Part shown: in pieces, positions 1 to 7,464 of the stretch
How positions within the stretch are numbered: position 1 is the stretch's first letter
Layout: every line of letters starts with the position of its first letter
From: Mucilaginibacter roseus
GTDB lineage: Bacteria; Bacteroidota; Bacteroidia; Sphingobacteriales; Sphingobacteriaceae
Reading direction: 5' to 3'
Assembly (NCBI RefSeq): GCF_021215455.1
Contig: NZ_JAJPWV010000001.1
Coordinates: 992,001-1,056,000, forward strand
Length of the DNA stretch: 64,000 nucleotides
Made by a program: the position numbers and the translations under genes
The notes under the pieces: model-generated
Told to the model about the DNA's origin: nothing
Databases searched by the model: none
The model's input: the letters and a program-made list of their open reading frames with translations, nothing else

Positions 1-202
1 CCCGCTTACCAAATACGTTACACCTACTACAGACTGGGGCTTCCTGATGTATTATCGTATACCAAGCCAGTTTGTAAACATCGACGGATTCCCATCATCG
101 CTTGGTACTTTCTCTGTTAATCCGCGCTGGTCATGGCAATTAAAGCTTGAGGGCACTTACACTATACAGGTTAAATTTACCGATGTGACCAAAAAGAATT
201 GA
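1..202 (+). CDS. C-terminal end of an unidentified protein (5' end outside window)
   Basis: An open frame beginning at base 2 runs 66 codons to TGA at 200-202. The residues are rich in aromatics and alternating beta-strand patterns (for example GTYTIQVKF near the end), which suggests the last beta-sandwich of a surface or secreted protein. I cannot name the family from this fragment. A strong hairpin terminator follows 20 bases later, so this gene ends its own transcript and is not part of the cassette beginning at 321. Confidence 0.6.
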   Translation, partial: PLTKYVTPTTDWGFLMYYRIPSQFVNIDGFPSSLGTFSVNPRWSWQLKLEGTYTIQVKFTDVTKKN

Positions 203-221
203 TGACGAATATATAAGCGAT

Positions 222-258
222 AAATAAATGCAGCTGTAAATTCAGGCTGCATTTATTT
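222..258 (+). terminator. Rho-independent terminator after the partial gene
   Basis: A perfect 13-bp stem (222-234 with 246-258) closes an 11-base loop. The descending arm ends in ATTTATTT, giving the U-rich tail on the plus strand. It separates the partial gene from the exported cassette starting at 321. Confidence 0.75.
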
Positions 259-320
259 GCATAAATAATTTTATTACAGGAAGTTAAAATTATCTATATT
301 TAGAAAACAAACCAAACCAC

Positions 321-812
321 ATGAAATCAAAATTATTTTACCTCCAGTTTTTGCTGCTTGTTTTTCCTATAGCAGCTATTGTTGCCTCAACAACAAAACC
401 TAAGGACGAAAAAAACTTTAAGGTGATAAAACTCACGGCCTTGAACAGCTCGTTAGGAGCGTATGAAAATCGTTTGAGCTTTGCTACCACATATCAAATG
501 ATATGTCCGAATGGATCTACAGGGTGTGGTACAGGTCCGGGGCCGGTTTGTACGTCTACAAATAACTGTACTCCATTGGTTGTATACCACGAGGTTTCTT
601 GCACAATTAACCCAACGGCGAAAGCATGTCAATTGGTCGGAACAACCTCGCCTACCTGTAGCGGCCCGAAGTCTTGTCCCGACAATCCAACTTTACCTAC
701 CAAGCATCCGCTACCTTGTGATTTTGGACAAATTGCATTTGGTTGCTTTAGCGGTTGGGTAAGTGGTCCATCTTGCGGAACCCTGGTAAACTGCCAGTCT
801 CCTCCAAACTAA
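321..812 (+). CDS. Secreted cysteine-rich small protein
   Basis: A 163-residue protein with an N-terminal signal peptide (basic MKSK, then a hydrophobic stretch to about residue 22). There is no lipobox cysteine, so it should be released into the periplasm or outside. The mature part has 12 cysteines between about residues 60 and 160, an even number spread with Pro, Gly, Thr and Ser, as expected for a disulfide-stabilised extracellular peptide. I do not recognise a family. It resembles in style the small exported proteins (NVEALA or DUF6520 type) that Bacteroidota encode beside propeller lipoproteins, but no such motif is visible. It lies 9 bases upstream of the next lipoprotein gene, and a thioredoxin-like lipoprotein follows that, so the three probably form one operon. 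Confidence 0.7.
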   Translation: MKSKLFYLQFLLLVFPIAAIVASTTKPKDEKNFKVIKLTALNSSLGAYENRLSFATTYQMICPNGSTGCGTGPGPVCTSTNNCTPLVVYHEVSCTINPTAKACQLVGTTSPTCSGPKSCPDNPTLPTKHPLPCDFGQIAFGCFSGWVSGPSCGTLVNCQSPPN

Positions 813-821
813 TCAGCGTAT

Positions 822-2030
822 ATGATTAGAGTCGCTAATTTGTATTTAATTATTTTTATCGCACTATTACTTTGTGCTTGCCATAAAGCTGATAAAAATA
901 TATTTATAATTAATTCTAAAGTCGCAGATGATGCTGATGACTATAAACTTAAAATTGATAGTGTATCAATTCCTTTAAAAGAAGGGTTTGATACACTATA
1001 TTATACCTACACCACATACGCGCAGCAAAACCAGGATTTTTTGATTGGTTATAATGCAAAAAAAGCGTGCCTGGACATCATAAACCTCACTAAAGCAAAA
1101 TGCGTAAAACACTTGTTTTTAAATAAAACAGCTTTGTTTACGCAAAAGTTAGACCGTCAAGACCTCGACAAAAGCAAAAGCATTACGGATATAACAGTAA
1201 TCGGCAATGATTCTATTTTGATTAATGACAGTAATAACCGCCTGTTACTTGTTGACACAAATTTGAACCTAATAAAGGCATTTGATTTAAACGCGATTGC
1301 TAAAAACAACAATTTACCAGGTAGAGTGATATCTTATAGCTCTAATTTTAGGATGCTTGAGCATGATAATAAACTTTTGCTTAATCAAATTTATCCACAA
1401 TACAGTTGGGAGAAAAAGGTATCTGTGTTTTCTGCTTTAGACATGAAAAATGAAAAGCTCACTGAATTACCACTTTCTTTTTCTGACTATCTATATGAGA
1501 TAACAGGCAAGGGAGGTTACTTGGTGAATGTTGGCACAAGTGAATATCAAAAAAATGGATTATTGACTTACAATTATATGTATGAATCAAATATCTATCA
1601 GTTTAAGGACAAAGATTCTACTCTTACTATATACGGTGGTACAATGTCAGGCGGCTCTAACTATGTAACCCCTATTGAATACAAAGGCGGTGATGACCTA
1701 AAAAAATGGGACATACATAATGTAGAGAATACTCAATTTTTCAACGTTATGTATGATAAATTCCGAAACGTTTATTACCGCTTTAGTCTGAAAAATATTG
1801 ATTATAAAAATGGGAAGTATTTCAATTCCATACTCGACAAGCCACTTGTGCTGATGATTTTTAACGAAAAATTTGAAGTTATTAAAGAGATTACACTGCC
1901 TTTATATATTTATGCCCCAAACACCTGGTTTATTAATAAACAGGGTTTATATATTTCGTCAGCCAATAAGAAAAATAAATTCTACGCCCCAGACAAAATA
2001 AAGTTTCACATCTATAAAATAACCCGATAA
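822..2030 (+). CDS. Lipoprotein, DUF4221 / six-bladed-propeller-like
   Basis: 402 residues with a lipoprotein signal: hydrophobic residues 6-17, then LCAC with the probable lipidated cysteine at about residue 20. The rest is low in cysteine and rich in repeated beta-strand patterns with short Asp/Asn turns (SILINDSNNRLLLVDTN), as in the propeller-like DUF4221 lipoproteins of Bacteroidota; this assignment is by pattern only. It follows the cysteine-rich gene by 9 bases and precedes the thioredoxin-like gene by 1 base, so all three are probably co-transcribed. Likely location is the inner or outer membrane, facing the periplasm or surface. Function is unknown. Confidence 0.65.
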   Translation: MIRVANLYLIIFIALLLCACHKADKNIFIINSKVADDADDYKLKIDSVSIPLKEGFDTLYYTYTTYAQQNQDFLIGYNAKKACLDIINLTKAKCVKHLFLNKTALFTQKLDRQDLDKSKSITDITVIGNDSILINDSNNRLLLVDTNLNLIKAFDLNAIAKNNNLPGRVISYSSNFRMLEHDNKLLLNQIYPQYSWEKKVSVFSALDMKNEKLTELPLSFSDYLYEITGKGGYLVNVGTSEYQKNGLLTYNYMYESNIYQFKDKDSTLTIYGGTMSGGSNYVTPIEYKGGDDLKKWDIHNVENTQFFNVMYDKFRNVYYRFSLKNIDYKNGKYFNSILDKPLVLMIFNEKFEVIKEITLPLYIYAPNTWFINKQGLYISSANKKNKFYAPDKIKFHIYKITR

Positions 2031-2031
2031 C

Positions 2032-2508
2032 ATGTTAAAGAGGTTTTTCATTCTGTCAACAATCATATTCATATGCTATAGCTGTAGAACTTCTGGCGAA
2101 CAAAAGTCGATAGAATTAGAGCATATCAATATGTATCTTTCGGAGAAACATAAGATAACGCTCCCAAACAACAACAAGGCGTTTGTAGTGGTTATATCAG
2201 GCAATTGCGGTTCATGTACCGAAAAAACAATCAAATTTCTTTCGCAATTAGGTGACAAGTCGAACAAAACTTATGCAGGATATCAGAAATTAGTTATAAT
2301 TCCAAGTAATAATGCTTATGTGATAGATTCACTAAAAAATTCAGACATGAAGTTTTACACTGACGAAGGGTACGAATTGGAAAAGTACGGCATAAATTTT
2401 CCCCGAAACATGTTCTTCGAACTTAAGCGCGGAACGCTTTATTATAAAGACACGTTGTATTTAGAAAAAGTGGACACTATTGCATTAAAGTACGGGTTCA
2501 AGATATAA
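2032..2508 (+). CDS. Thioredoxin-fold lipoprotein with CGSC motif
   Basis: 158 residues. A signal peptide ends in CYSC with the lipidation cysteine near residue 18. Residues 50-66 read VVVISGNCGSCTEKT, a beta strand followed by a CxxC redox motif at the start of a helix, the thioredoxin arrangement. The remainder includes a YEKLVIIPS-type second strand and NFPRNMFFEL, which holds the conserved cis-Pro-like region. It is shorter than TlpA proteins and resembles small Bacteroidota lipoproteins with a thioredoxin-like domain. Position 1 base after the propeller-like gene and downstream of a 12-cysteine secreted protein suggests a role in its disulfide chemistry; that link is inference. It converges on the DUF885 gene. 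Confidence 0.65.
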   Translation: MLKRFFILSTIIFICYSCRTSGEQKSIELEHINMYLSEKHKITLPNNNKAFVVVISGNCGSCTEKTIKFLSQLGDKSNKTYAGYQKLVIIPSNNAYVIDSLKNSDMKFYTDEGYELEKYGINFPRNMFFELKRGTLYYKDTLYLEKVDTIALKYGFKI

Positions 2509-2524
2509 ACCGGTACTAAAAAGC

Positions 2525-4360
2525 TTATTTGATATTATAAAATCGCCACTTGGTTTCAAAGTCTGCGTCTAATTGTTGTTTGGTAAGTATAGCCCTGAGC
2601 ATCTCTACAGGTATCAGGTTTTCCTTTATTGCTGCATCGTGAAATTGCTTATAGGTCATTTTACCGCTATCAACCATTTCATGCTTTAAGGCCATGTATT
2701 GCAATCCACCTAATAAATATGCTACCTGGTAAAGCGGACTATAGCCTCCTTCAAAAGATCTTCGAACCTCACCTTCTGCATTAGCGCGTTCATGGCCTAC
2801 GCGGTCAACCAAAAAGTCGATACATTGCTGTGGCGTCCACCGGTTGAGGTGGTAACTCATCGAGAAAATAATGCGCGCGCATCTGTGCATGCGCCAAAAC
2901 AACATGCCCACACGTTCTTCGGGCTTTTGTGCAAAGCCCTGATCCCAAAGCAACATCTCCCAGTATAACGCCCAACCTTCTGTAGAAAAAGGGGTTGAAA
3001 ACTCATGCCTGTATGGTTTATACCGGCTATTCATAAAATATTGCAGATTGTGGCCTGGTATCAGCTCGTGTTGAACAGTGCCTCTTGAAAAGTAAGGATT
3101 GTTACCGCGCATGCTCATCAACCGGTCATCATAAGCCATTGAGTTGGTTGGGTAAGATATACTGATCTCTTTACCGCCTGTAAAAAACGGATTAACCAGC
3201 TGTCGCTTGGGAGACATCATCACCATGCCCCAGGTTTCTTCGGCCAGTGGTGGTACGGTTATTAAATCACGGGCTTTAATAAAGTCGATGGCGTCGTTGT
3301 ATAATTTAACTATAAGCTCAGGCTGATGGCCTAACGGCATATAGCTGTTCTTTACTTTCTCGAGCGCTTTTTTCCAATCGTCGCCAAAACCCATCTGGCG
3401 CGATGCTTTTAGCATTTCCTTATCGCACCAGGCAAATTCTTTGTTGGCCAGTTCAATAAGTTCTTCTGGCGTATACGGAATAAATTCGTCGTTCAACTGC
3501 GCAATCAATGCTTTTCGCCCGATAGGTTTGCCTTTTATGCCGCTGCCATCATCTTTCTGGGTGGTACTTATCTTGCCTTTTGATGATGCAAGCTCAGTGA
3601 AACTACTTAGCTGGCCGTTTATTTTTTTATATGGTACAGGTACCCACCAGGTAAAGGCCGGATCGTAAGTGTTATAAAAATCAAAAAAACTTTTTAATCG
3701 TGCTTTTAGTGCGGATGCCGCGTCACCAAGGGTATTGGCTAATGGCTTATCTAAACTTTTGACGTTGCTTAGCTTTGCTGAATCGTTAGCTATATTAACA
3801 GCAAGCCTACTGAAAATTTTAGCTACCTCTTCCCCATCCACATGTTCCCCCCGCCTGCGCTTTTTCTCCAGCGCATATACATCATCGGCAAAGCTCAGGT
3901 ATATTTTTATTTGGTCATACCTTGTGTTTTCTTCTGAAAGATTTTTTACATGCTTCGCAATCTCCTTTTTGAGCATCAGGTAGTCGGCCTGACCGTAGAT
4001 ACTCAATCCTCTGAAATCCACTTTTTTTAGATCTGCAAGATAAGTGCTGTCAATCTGCAGCAACCGGCTTCGCTGCTCGGGCGAGTTCAGTACATAAACC
4101 TTAAATTGATACTCACTTCGTTCGTTTACCTCATAAGGCAAATAAAAATCACGTATGGCATCGATATCTTGCTCATACTGAATTATCGGCCCGGCAAGTT
4201 CGCTTGTTTGATCGTATAATACACTTGATGGATGACTTTGCCCATAAACATTGCCAGCCAATGCCAGCAATGTCCATAGCGCAAGCTGCGTTTTTCCTGT
4301 TTTATTTAGTTTGTTTTTATACCTGCGTATAAGTGTGCGTTTGCGTAAAGGTTTATCCAT
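2525..4360 (-). CDS. DUF885 family protein (putative metallohydrolase)
   Basis: 611 residues, usual size for DUF885 proteins. The central sequence HELIPGH at residues 431-437 is the HExxPGH signature of this family, thought to bind a metal and act on peptides or similar amide bonds. A hydrophobic segment at residues 27-39 followed by VYGQS looks like a signal peptide with an unusually long basic n-region (Lys/Arg-rich residues 3-23), so the true start may be downstream of the annotated ATG, or the protein may be exported slowly. The gene is followed (3') by the convergent thioredoxin-like gene, and its start lies 4 bases after the AraC-type regulator stop, so the two are probably co-transcribed. 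Confidence 0.8.
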   Translation of the reverse strand: MDKPLRKRTLIRRYKNKLNKTGKTQLALWTLLALAGNVYGQSHPSSVLYDQTSELAGPIIQYEQDIDAIRDFYLPYEVNERSEYQFKVYVLNSPEQRSRLLQIDSTYLADLKKVDFRGLSIYGQADYLMLKKEIAKHVKNLSEENTRYDQIKIYLSFADDVYALEKKRRRGEHVDGEEVAKIFSRLAVNIANDSAKLSNVKSLDKPLANTLGDAASALKARLKSFFDFYNTYDPAFTWWVPVPYKKINGQLSSFTELASSKGKISTTQKDDGSGIKGKPIGRKALIAQLNDEFIPYTPEELIELANKEFAWCDKEMLKASRQMGFGDDWKKALEKVKNSYMPLGHQPELIVKLYNDAIDFIKARDLITVPPLAEETWGMVMMSPKRQLVNPFFTGGKEISISYPTNSMAYDDRLMSMRGNNPYFSRGTVQHELIPGHNLQYFMNSRYKPYRHEFSTPFSTEGWALYWEMLLWDQGFAQKPEERVGMLFWRMHRCARIIFSMSYHLNRWTPQQCIDFLVDRVGHERANAEGEVRRSFEGGYSPLYQVAYLLGGLQYMALKHEMVDSGKMTYKQFHDAAIKENLIPVEMLRAILTKQQLDADFETKWRFYNIK

Positions 4361-4364
4361 GTAA

Positions 4365-5267
4365 TTAACTTGCGGCGCGATTTAAACTGATCATGTTATT
4401 ATTGTAAGCATCCAGGTAACCACGTGGCGAGTTGCCGATTATGCACTTGAACACGCGGTTAAAATTGGTTATGCTTTTAAAGCCACATTTGTAAGCGATG
4501 ATGTTAATATTCTCAAAACGTTGCGAAATCAGTTTTTTACAGGCCTCGTTAATCCTGATCTCATTTAAGAATGATACGAAAGTGTGTCCGGTGTGTTTTT
4601 TAAAATACCGGCAGAAAGATTCGGGTGTCATGTAAGCAATCTTGGCTACGTCCTCAAGTGTTAAAGGTTCGGCGTAATGCTGTATTATGTAATTATATAT
4701 TTTACCGATGCGGATACCCTCGCTATCAGTTATTCCCGGCAAGCTTCCGTACGTTGAAAGTGGCTCAAGCTTGGATTTTATGCCGTTCATGCATTTCATC
4801 AGGTTAAAAAATTCAACTAATTGATCCTGTCCCGAAGAGCGTTGCAGGGATGACATGATTTGCGAAATATCATTAACCAGGTAATGCGGAAATTTAAAAC
4901 CCTGTTGATATTGTTGCAGTAGCACAGTATAACCCTTCATTTCGGGCAATGCAAATAAAGGAGCCAAAGTCCCCTCGGGATTAAAAAATATGGTTAATGC
5001 TTCAATCTGTTTACCGTTATCAGCATTAAAGTACTCCGGGTTGCTCTTGAATACGTGCGGCAGGTTAGCACCTATAAAGAAAACATCTCCGGCAGAGTAA
5101 TCGTGCATATTATTGCCGGCTATGAGAGTTCCCTCTCCCTTTTGTATCCAGGTAAGCTGCACTTCTTTATGACGGTGCAGATAAGGATAATGGTGTTGCT
5201 GACAAACCTTGTCGACTACCACACTCTTGTCGTATGGCATTGGAATGGTGAATTGCAGTACTTTCAT
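4365..5267 (-). CDS. AraC family transcriptional regulator
   Basis: 300 residues. The N-terminal part (about 15-100) is a cupin-like sensor with HRHKEVQLTWI and FFIGANLPHVF. The C-terminal 100 residues hold two helix-turn-helix units: LEDVAKIAYMTPESFCRYFKK and the second unit around NINIIAYKCGFKSITNFNRVFK, ending with the typical GNSPRGYLDAY. Proteins of this layout bind a small ligand in the cupin and activate nearby genes. Its stop is 4 bases from the DUF885 start on the same strand, so that hydrolase is the likeliest target or partner. The ligand cannot be read from sequence. Confidence 0.9.
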   Translation of the reverse strand: MKVLQFTIPMPYDKSVVVDKVCQQHHYPYLHRHKEVQLTWIQKGEGTLIAGNNMHDYSAGDVFFIGANLPHVFKSNPEYFNADNGKQIEALTIFFNPEGTLAPLFALPEMKGYTVLLQQYQQGFKFPHYLVNDISQIMSSLQRSSGQDQLVEFFNLMKCMNGIKSKLEPLSTYGSLPGITDSEGIRIGKIYNYIIQHYAEPLTLEDVAKIAYMTPESFCRYFKKHTGHTFVSFLNEIRINEACKKLISQRFENINIIAYKCGFKSITNFNRVFKCIIGNSPRGYLDAYNNNMISLNRAAS

Positions 5268-5491
5268 GGTTCAAATCAATTAATAGGGATTGTTAGTGAA
5301 CAATTTACAGTTAATTAACATGTAGTTGCAATATTTAACACGATGTGGGTAAAATTTGATAAAGAGTAGTTAAAATGTTGCTATAGTTTGAAGTCATCTC
5401 CCAATTATATGCTGAGAACGGCACCCTACATAAAATAATTGATGGCTAAACACGCTTTCAGCGTGATATGTAAAAGCTATTAAAATCAAAA

Positions 5492-5520
5492 GAGCACCTC
5501 CATCGCGGCAGTGCTCCTTT
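5492..5520. terminator. Possible hairpin terminator in a long intergenic region
   Basis: GAGCAC (5492-5497) pairs with GTGCTC (5511-5516), with A-rich sequence before and CTTTG after. The stem is only 6 bp and the loop 13 bases. It could stop minus-strand transcripts coming from the small gene at 5725-5856 (T-rich TTTTGATTTT follows on that strand). The rest of 5268-5709 shows no gene; it should contain the promoter of the AraC gene. Confidence 0.35.
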
Positions 5521-5709
5521 GTTAACTTACTGATCGTACTATAAACCCGAAATGATTATAATACATTTTCTATTTGACAAAAATGCGTTGACGATTGTTA
5601 ACGCATAACAAACATAGCCAATCAGTTAGCCGATATAATACAGATAATTACCTGCTTATAAGCAGATATTATCACAAAATAGTTACAAAGTTAAATAAAA
5701 ATAATAAGA

Positions 5710-5746
5710 AATCATTACAGCAGGTTATTTACCGGCTGTAATGATT
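5710..5746 (-). terminator. Terminator overlapping the end of the small membrane gene
   Basis: Perfect 12-bp inverted repeat: 5710-5721 (AATCATTACAGC) with 5735-5746 (GCTGTAATGATT), loop of 13 bases holding the stop codon of the 43-residue gene. On the minus strand it is followed by TTCTTATTATTTTTATTT, a U-rich tail. Confidence 0.65.
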
Positions 5747-5856
5747 GATAGTATTACCGCGGCAGCCATAAGGGTGCCTACGCCCAATAAAAATGTAATG
5801 TTTCTGGAGCCATACGGATACCTCACAAATTTCCTTTTCCTCTTTTGGCAATGCAT
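5725..5856 (-). CDS. 43-residue putative single-pass membrane peptide
   Basis: A short frame starting ATG at 5856 encodes 43 residues: a strongly basic head (MHCQKRKRKFVRYPYGSR) and a hydrophobic segment at about residues 20-41 (ITFLLGVGTLMAAAVILSII), ending AGK. This is the positive-inside layout of a single-pass inner-membrane peptide. Support for a real gene comes from its end: the stop codon sits in the loop of a perfect 12-bp hairpin followed by a T-rich tract on this strand. No family is recognised. It is downstream of tRNA-Cys on the same strand. Confidence 0.45.
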   Translation of the reverse strand: MHCQKRKRKFVRYPYGSRNITFLLGVGTLMAAAVILSIITAGK

Positions 5857-5988
5857 TTTAGTAGATATTTATTTATACCAGCAAACGGATTGCAGTAATA
5901 TTTGTTTCGGATTTTGATTTTTTTAACAATTGTTTAATTCCAAGTAAACATACCGGTCAAAATCACCGTAGCGTTCTTAAAATTATTG

Positions 5989-6059
5989 ACGTCGCGGGCA
6001 GATTCGAACTGCCGTATAAGGTTTTGCAGACCCCCACCTCACCACTCGGTCACGCGACT
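5989..6059 (-). tRNA. tRNA-Cys (GCA), first copy
   Basis: On the minus strand, 71 bases fold as a tRNA: acceptor 6059-6053 with 5996-5990, T arm GGCAG-TTCGAAT-CTGCC, anticodon loop with GCA at 6027-6025, and discriminator base U at 5989, the hallmark of tRNA-Cys. CCA is not encoded. The outermost acceptor pair is A-G, a mismatch. It lies 11 bases downstream of the cysteine desulfurase stop on the same strand, so it may be transcribed with it. Confidence 0.9.
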
Positions 6060-6070
6060 ATTTTTTTGGA

Positions 6071-7231
6071 TCAGGCAGCGGCTGCGTTGGAGAGCGCCGA
6101 CAGAAGACTTAGCGTTTTGTCCACTTCATCGGCGGCATTATACTTACTAAAAGAGAACCTGATGGTTTGCCTGCTATTATTGGTTCCGATTGCTTCTAAT
6201 ACATGTGAGGCATGGCCCGTAGAACATGCGCTACCACCTGAGACCGAGATGTTGTTTTCGTCCAGATAGTTCATCAAAAAACCATGAGCCAGATCTGCCG
6301 GGAAACTCGCGCTTAAAACGGTGTACAAACTTTCATCCGCTAATGCAGAGTTTCCGTTAAACAAAACACCCGGTACTGTTTCTTTAAGCCCATCTATCAG
6401 CCTGTTTTTTAGCGACTGGATATGGGTTCTATGTTGATCTATATCGGCATAGGCAATTTCAAGCGCTTTGGCCAGACCTGCTATGCCTGCCACATTTTCG
6501 GTGCCTGCGCGGAGCTTGCGTTCTTGTGAACCACCATGAATAATTTTGTGTAAGTCAACGCCATCACGGCAATACAAAAAGCCTATACCTTTTGGCCCGT
6601 GAAACTTATGCGCAGAGGCTACAACAAAGTGAGCACCCAGTTCTTTAACATCGTGCTTATAATGCCCCATGGTTTGCACCGTGTCAGTATGAAAAATTGC
6701 CTTGTGCCTACAACATTGCTCAGCTATAAGTTCGATGTTGTTGATGTTTCCGATCTCATTATTGGCATGCATTATAGAAACCAGCGCTTTACCCTTGCTT
6801 TGTAGTAAAACATCCAACTGCTCATGGTCTAAGTTGCCGTTTCCATCAACCCTTACAAAGCTAAGCTCTATTTCATTTGCGGCTTGCAGGGTTTTCAAGG
6901 TATTAAGTACCGCGTGGTGCTCTAAGGGCGAAGTAATTACATGCTTAATATTTTGCAGGCGAATGCCGGATAAAAGAGCGGTATTATCAGCCTCGGTACC
7001 ACCACTGGTAAAAATAATTTCGGAAGGCCTGGCGTTGATTAACCTTGCTATTGTAGCCCTTGATTCCTCTACAATTTGCCTGGCAATACGGCCATGCTGA
7101 TGCGATGATGATGGATTGCCGAAATGATCTAATAGAAACGGGGTGATGTGATTGAATACCTCACTGTCAATACGGGTGGTTGCTGCGTTATCAAAATAAA
7201 TGCTCATGTTCGTTATCGTTTTTAAATGCAT
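6071..7231 (-). CDS. Cysteine desulfurase (NifS/IscS type)
   Basis: 386 residues. A PLP enzyme that takes sulfur from L-cysteine to an active-site persulfide for iron-sulfur clusters, tRNA thiolation or cofactors. Visible motifs: FDNAATT near the N-terminus, FTSGGTEADN (75-83), HANNEIG (155-161), HTDTVQTMGH (181-190), the PLP lysine K209 in SAHKFHGPKG, and the catalytic C336 in SGGSACSTGH. Two starts are possible: ATG 7231, preceded 7 bases upstream by purine-rich GGATAAG, or ATG 7207 giving MSIYFDNAAT, the more usual length for the family. A SAM-I riboswitch lies in the leader and tRNA-Cys follows the stop, so the unit is tied to sulfur amino-acid status. Confidence 0.92.
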   Translation of the reverse strand: MHLKTITNMSIYFDNAATTRIDSEVFNHITPFLLDHFGNPSSSHQHGRIARQIVEESRATIARLINARPSEIIFTSGGTEADNTALLSGIRLQNIKHVITSPLEHHAVLNTLKTLQAANEIELSFVRVDGNGNLDHEQLDVLLQSKGKALVSIMHANNEIGNINNIELIAEQCCRHKAIFHTDTVQTMGHYKHDVKELGAHFVVASAHKFHGPKGIGFLYCRDGVDLHKIIHGGSQERKLRAGTENVAGIAGLAKALEIAYADIDQHRTHIQSLKNRLIDGLKETVPGVLFNGNSALADESLYTVLSASFPADLAHGFLMNYLDENNISVSGGSACSTGHASHVLEAIGTNNSRQTIRFSFSKYNAADEVDKTLSLLSALSNAAAA

Positions 7232-7272
7232 TAATTAACTTATCCACGACACGAGTTTTTATCAAACGCTAT

Positions 7273-7373
7273 CTTATCTATCCCGGCATGTTACCGGGCA
7301 GGAATTAGCACCTTATACCAAGTACAGGTTGCTAAGACGTCATAGGGCCTTTCCCTCCGTCTTTCTGGATAAG
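7273..7373 (-). promoter_or_regulatory. SAM-I (S-box) riboswitch
   Basis: Read on the minus strand, the leader shows the S-box core in order: CTTATCCAGAAAGACGGAGGGA, then GGCCCTATGACGTCTTAGCAACC (the kink-turn/pseudoknot region), GGTGCTAATTCCTGC, a CCCGG..CCGGG hairpin, and the closing GATAAG that pairs with the first CTTATC to form P1. These blocks match the conserved SAM-I aptamer. It sits 42 bases upstream of ATG 7231 of the cysteine desulfurase. In the family SAM binding usually lowers expression. No clear terminator follows P1, so control is probably on translation. Confidence 0.93.
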
Positions 7374-7464
7374 TATGTAAAAGAACTACGTTGCAAACAT
7401 ACTTATAAAATCTATAAATCCTATAGATTTTATATTTTTTATAAAAAATTTTCTGAGCCCGCGG

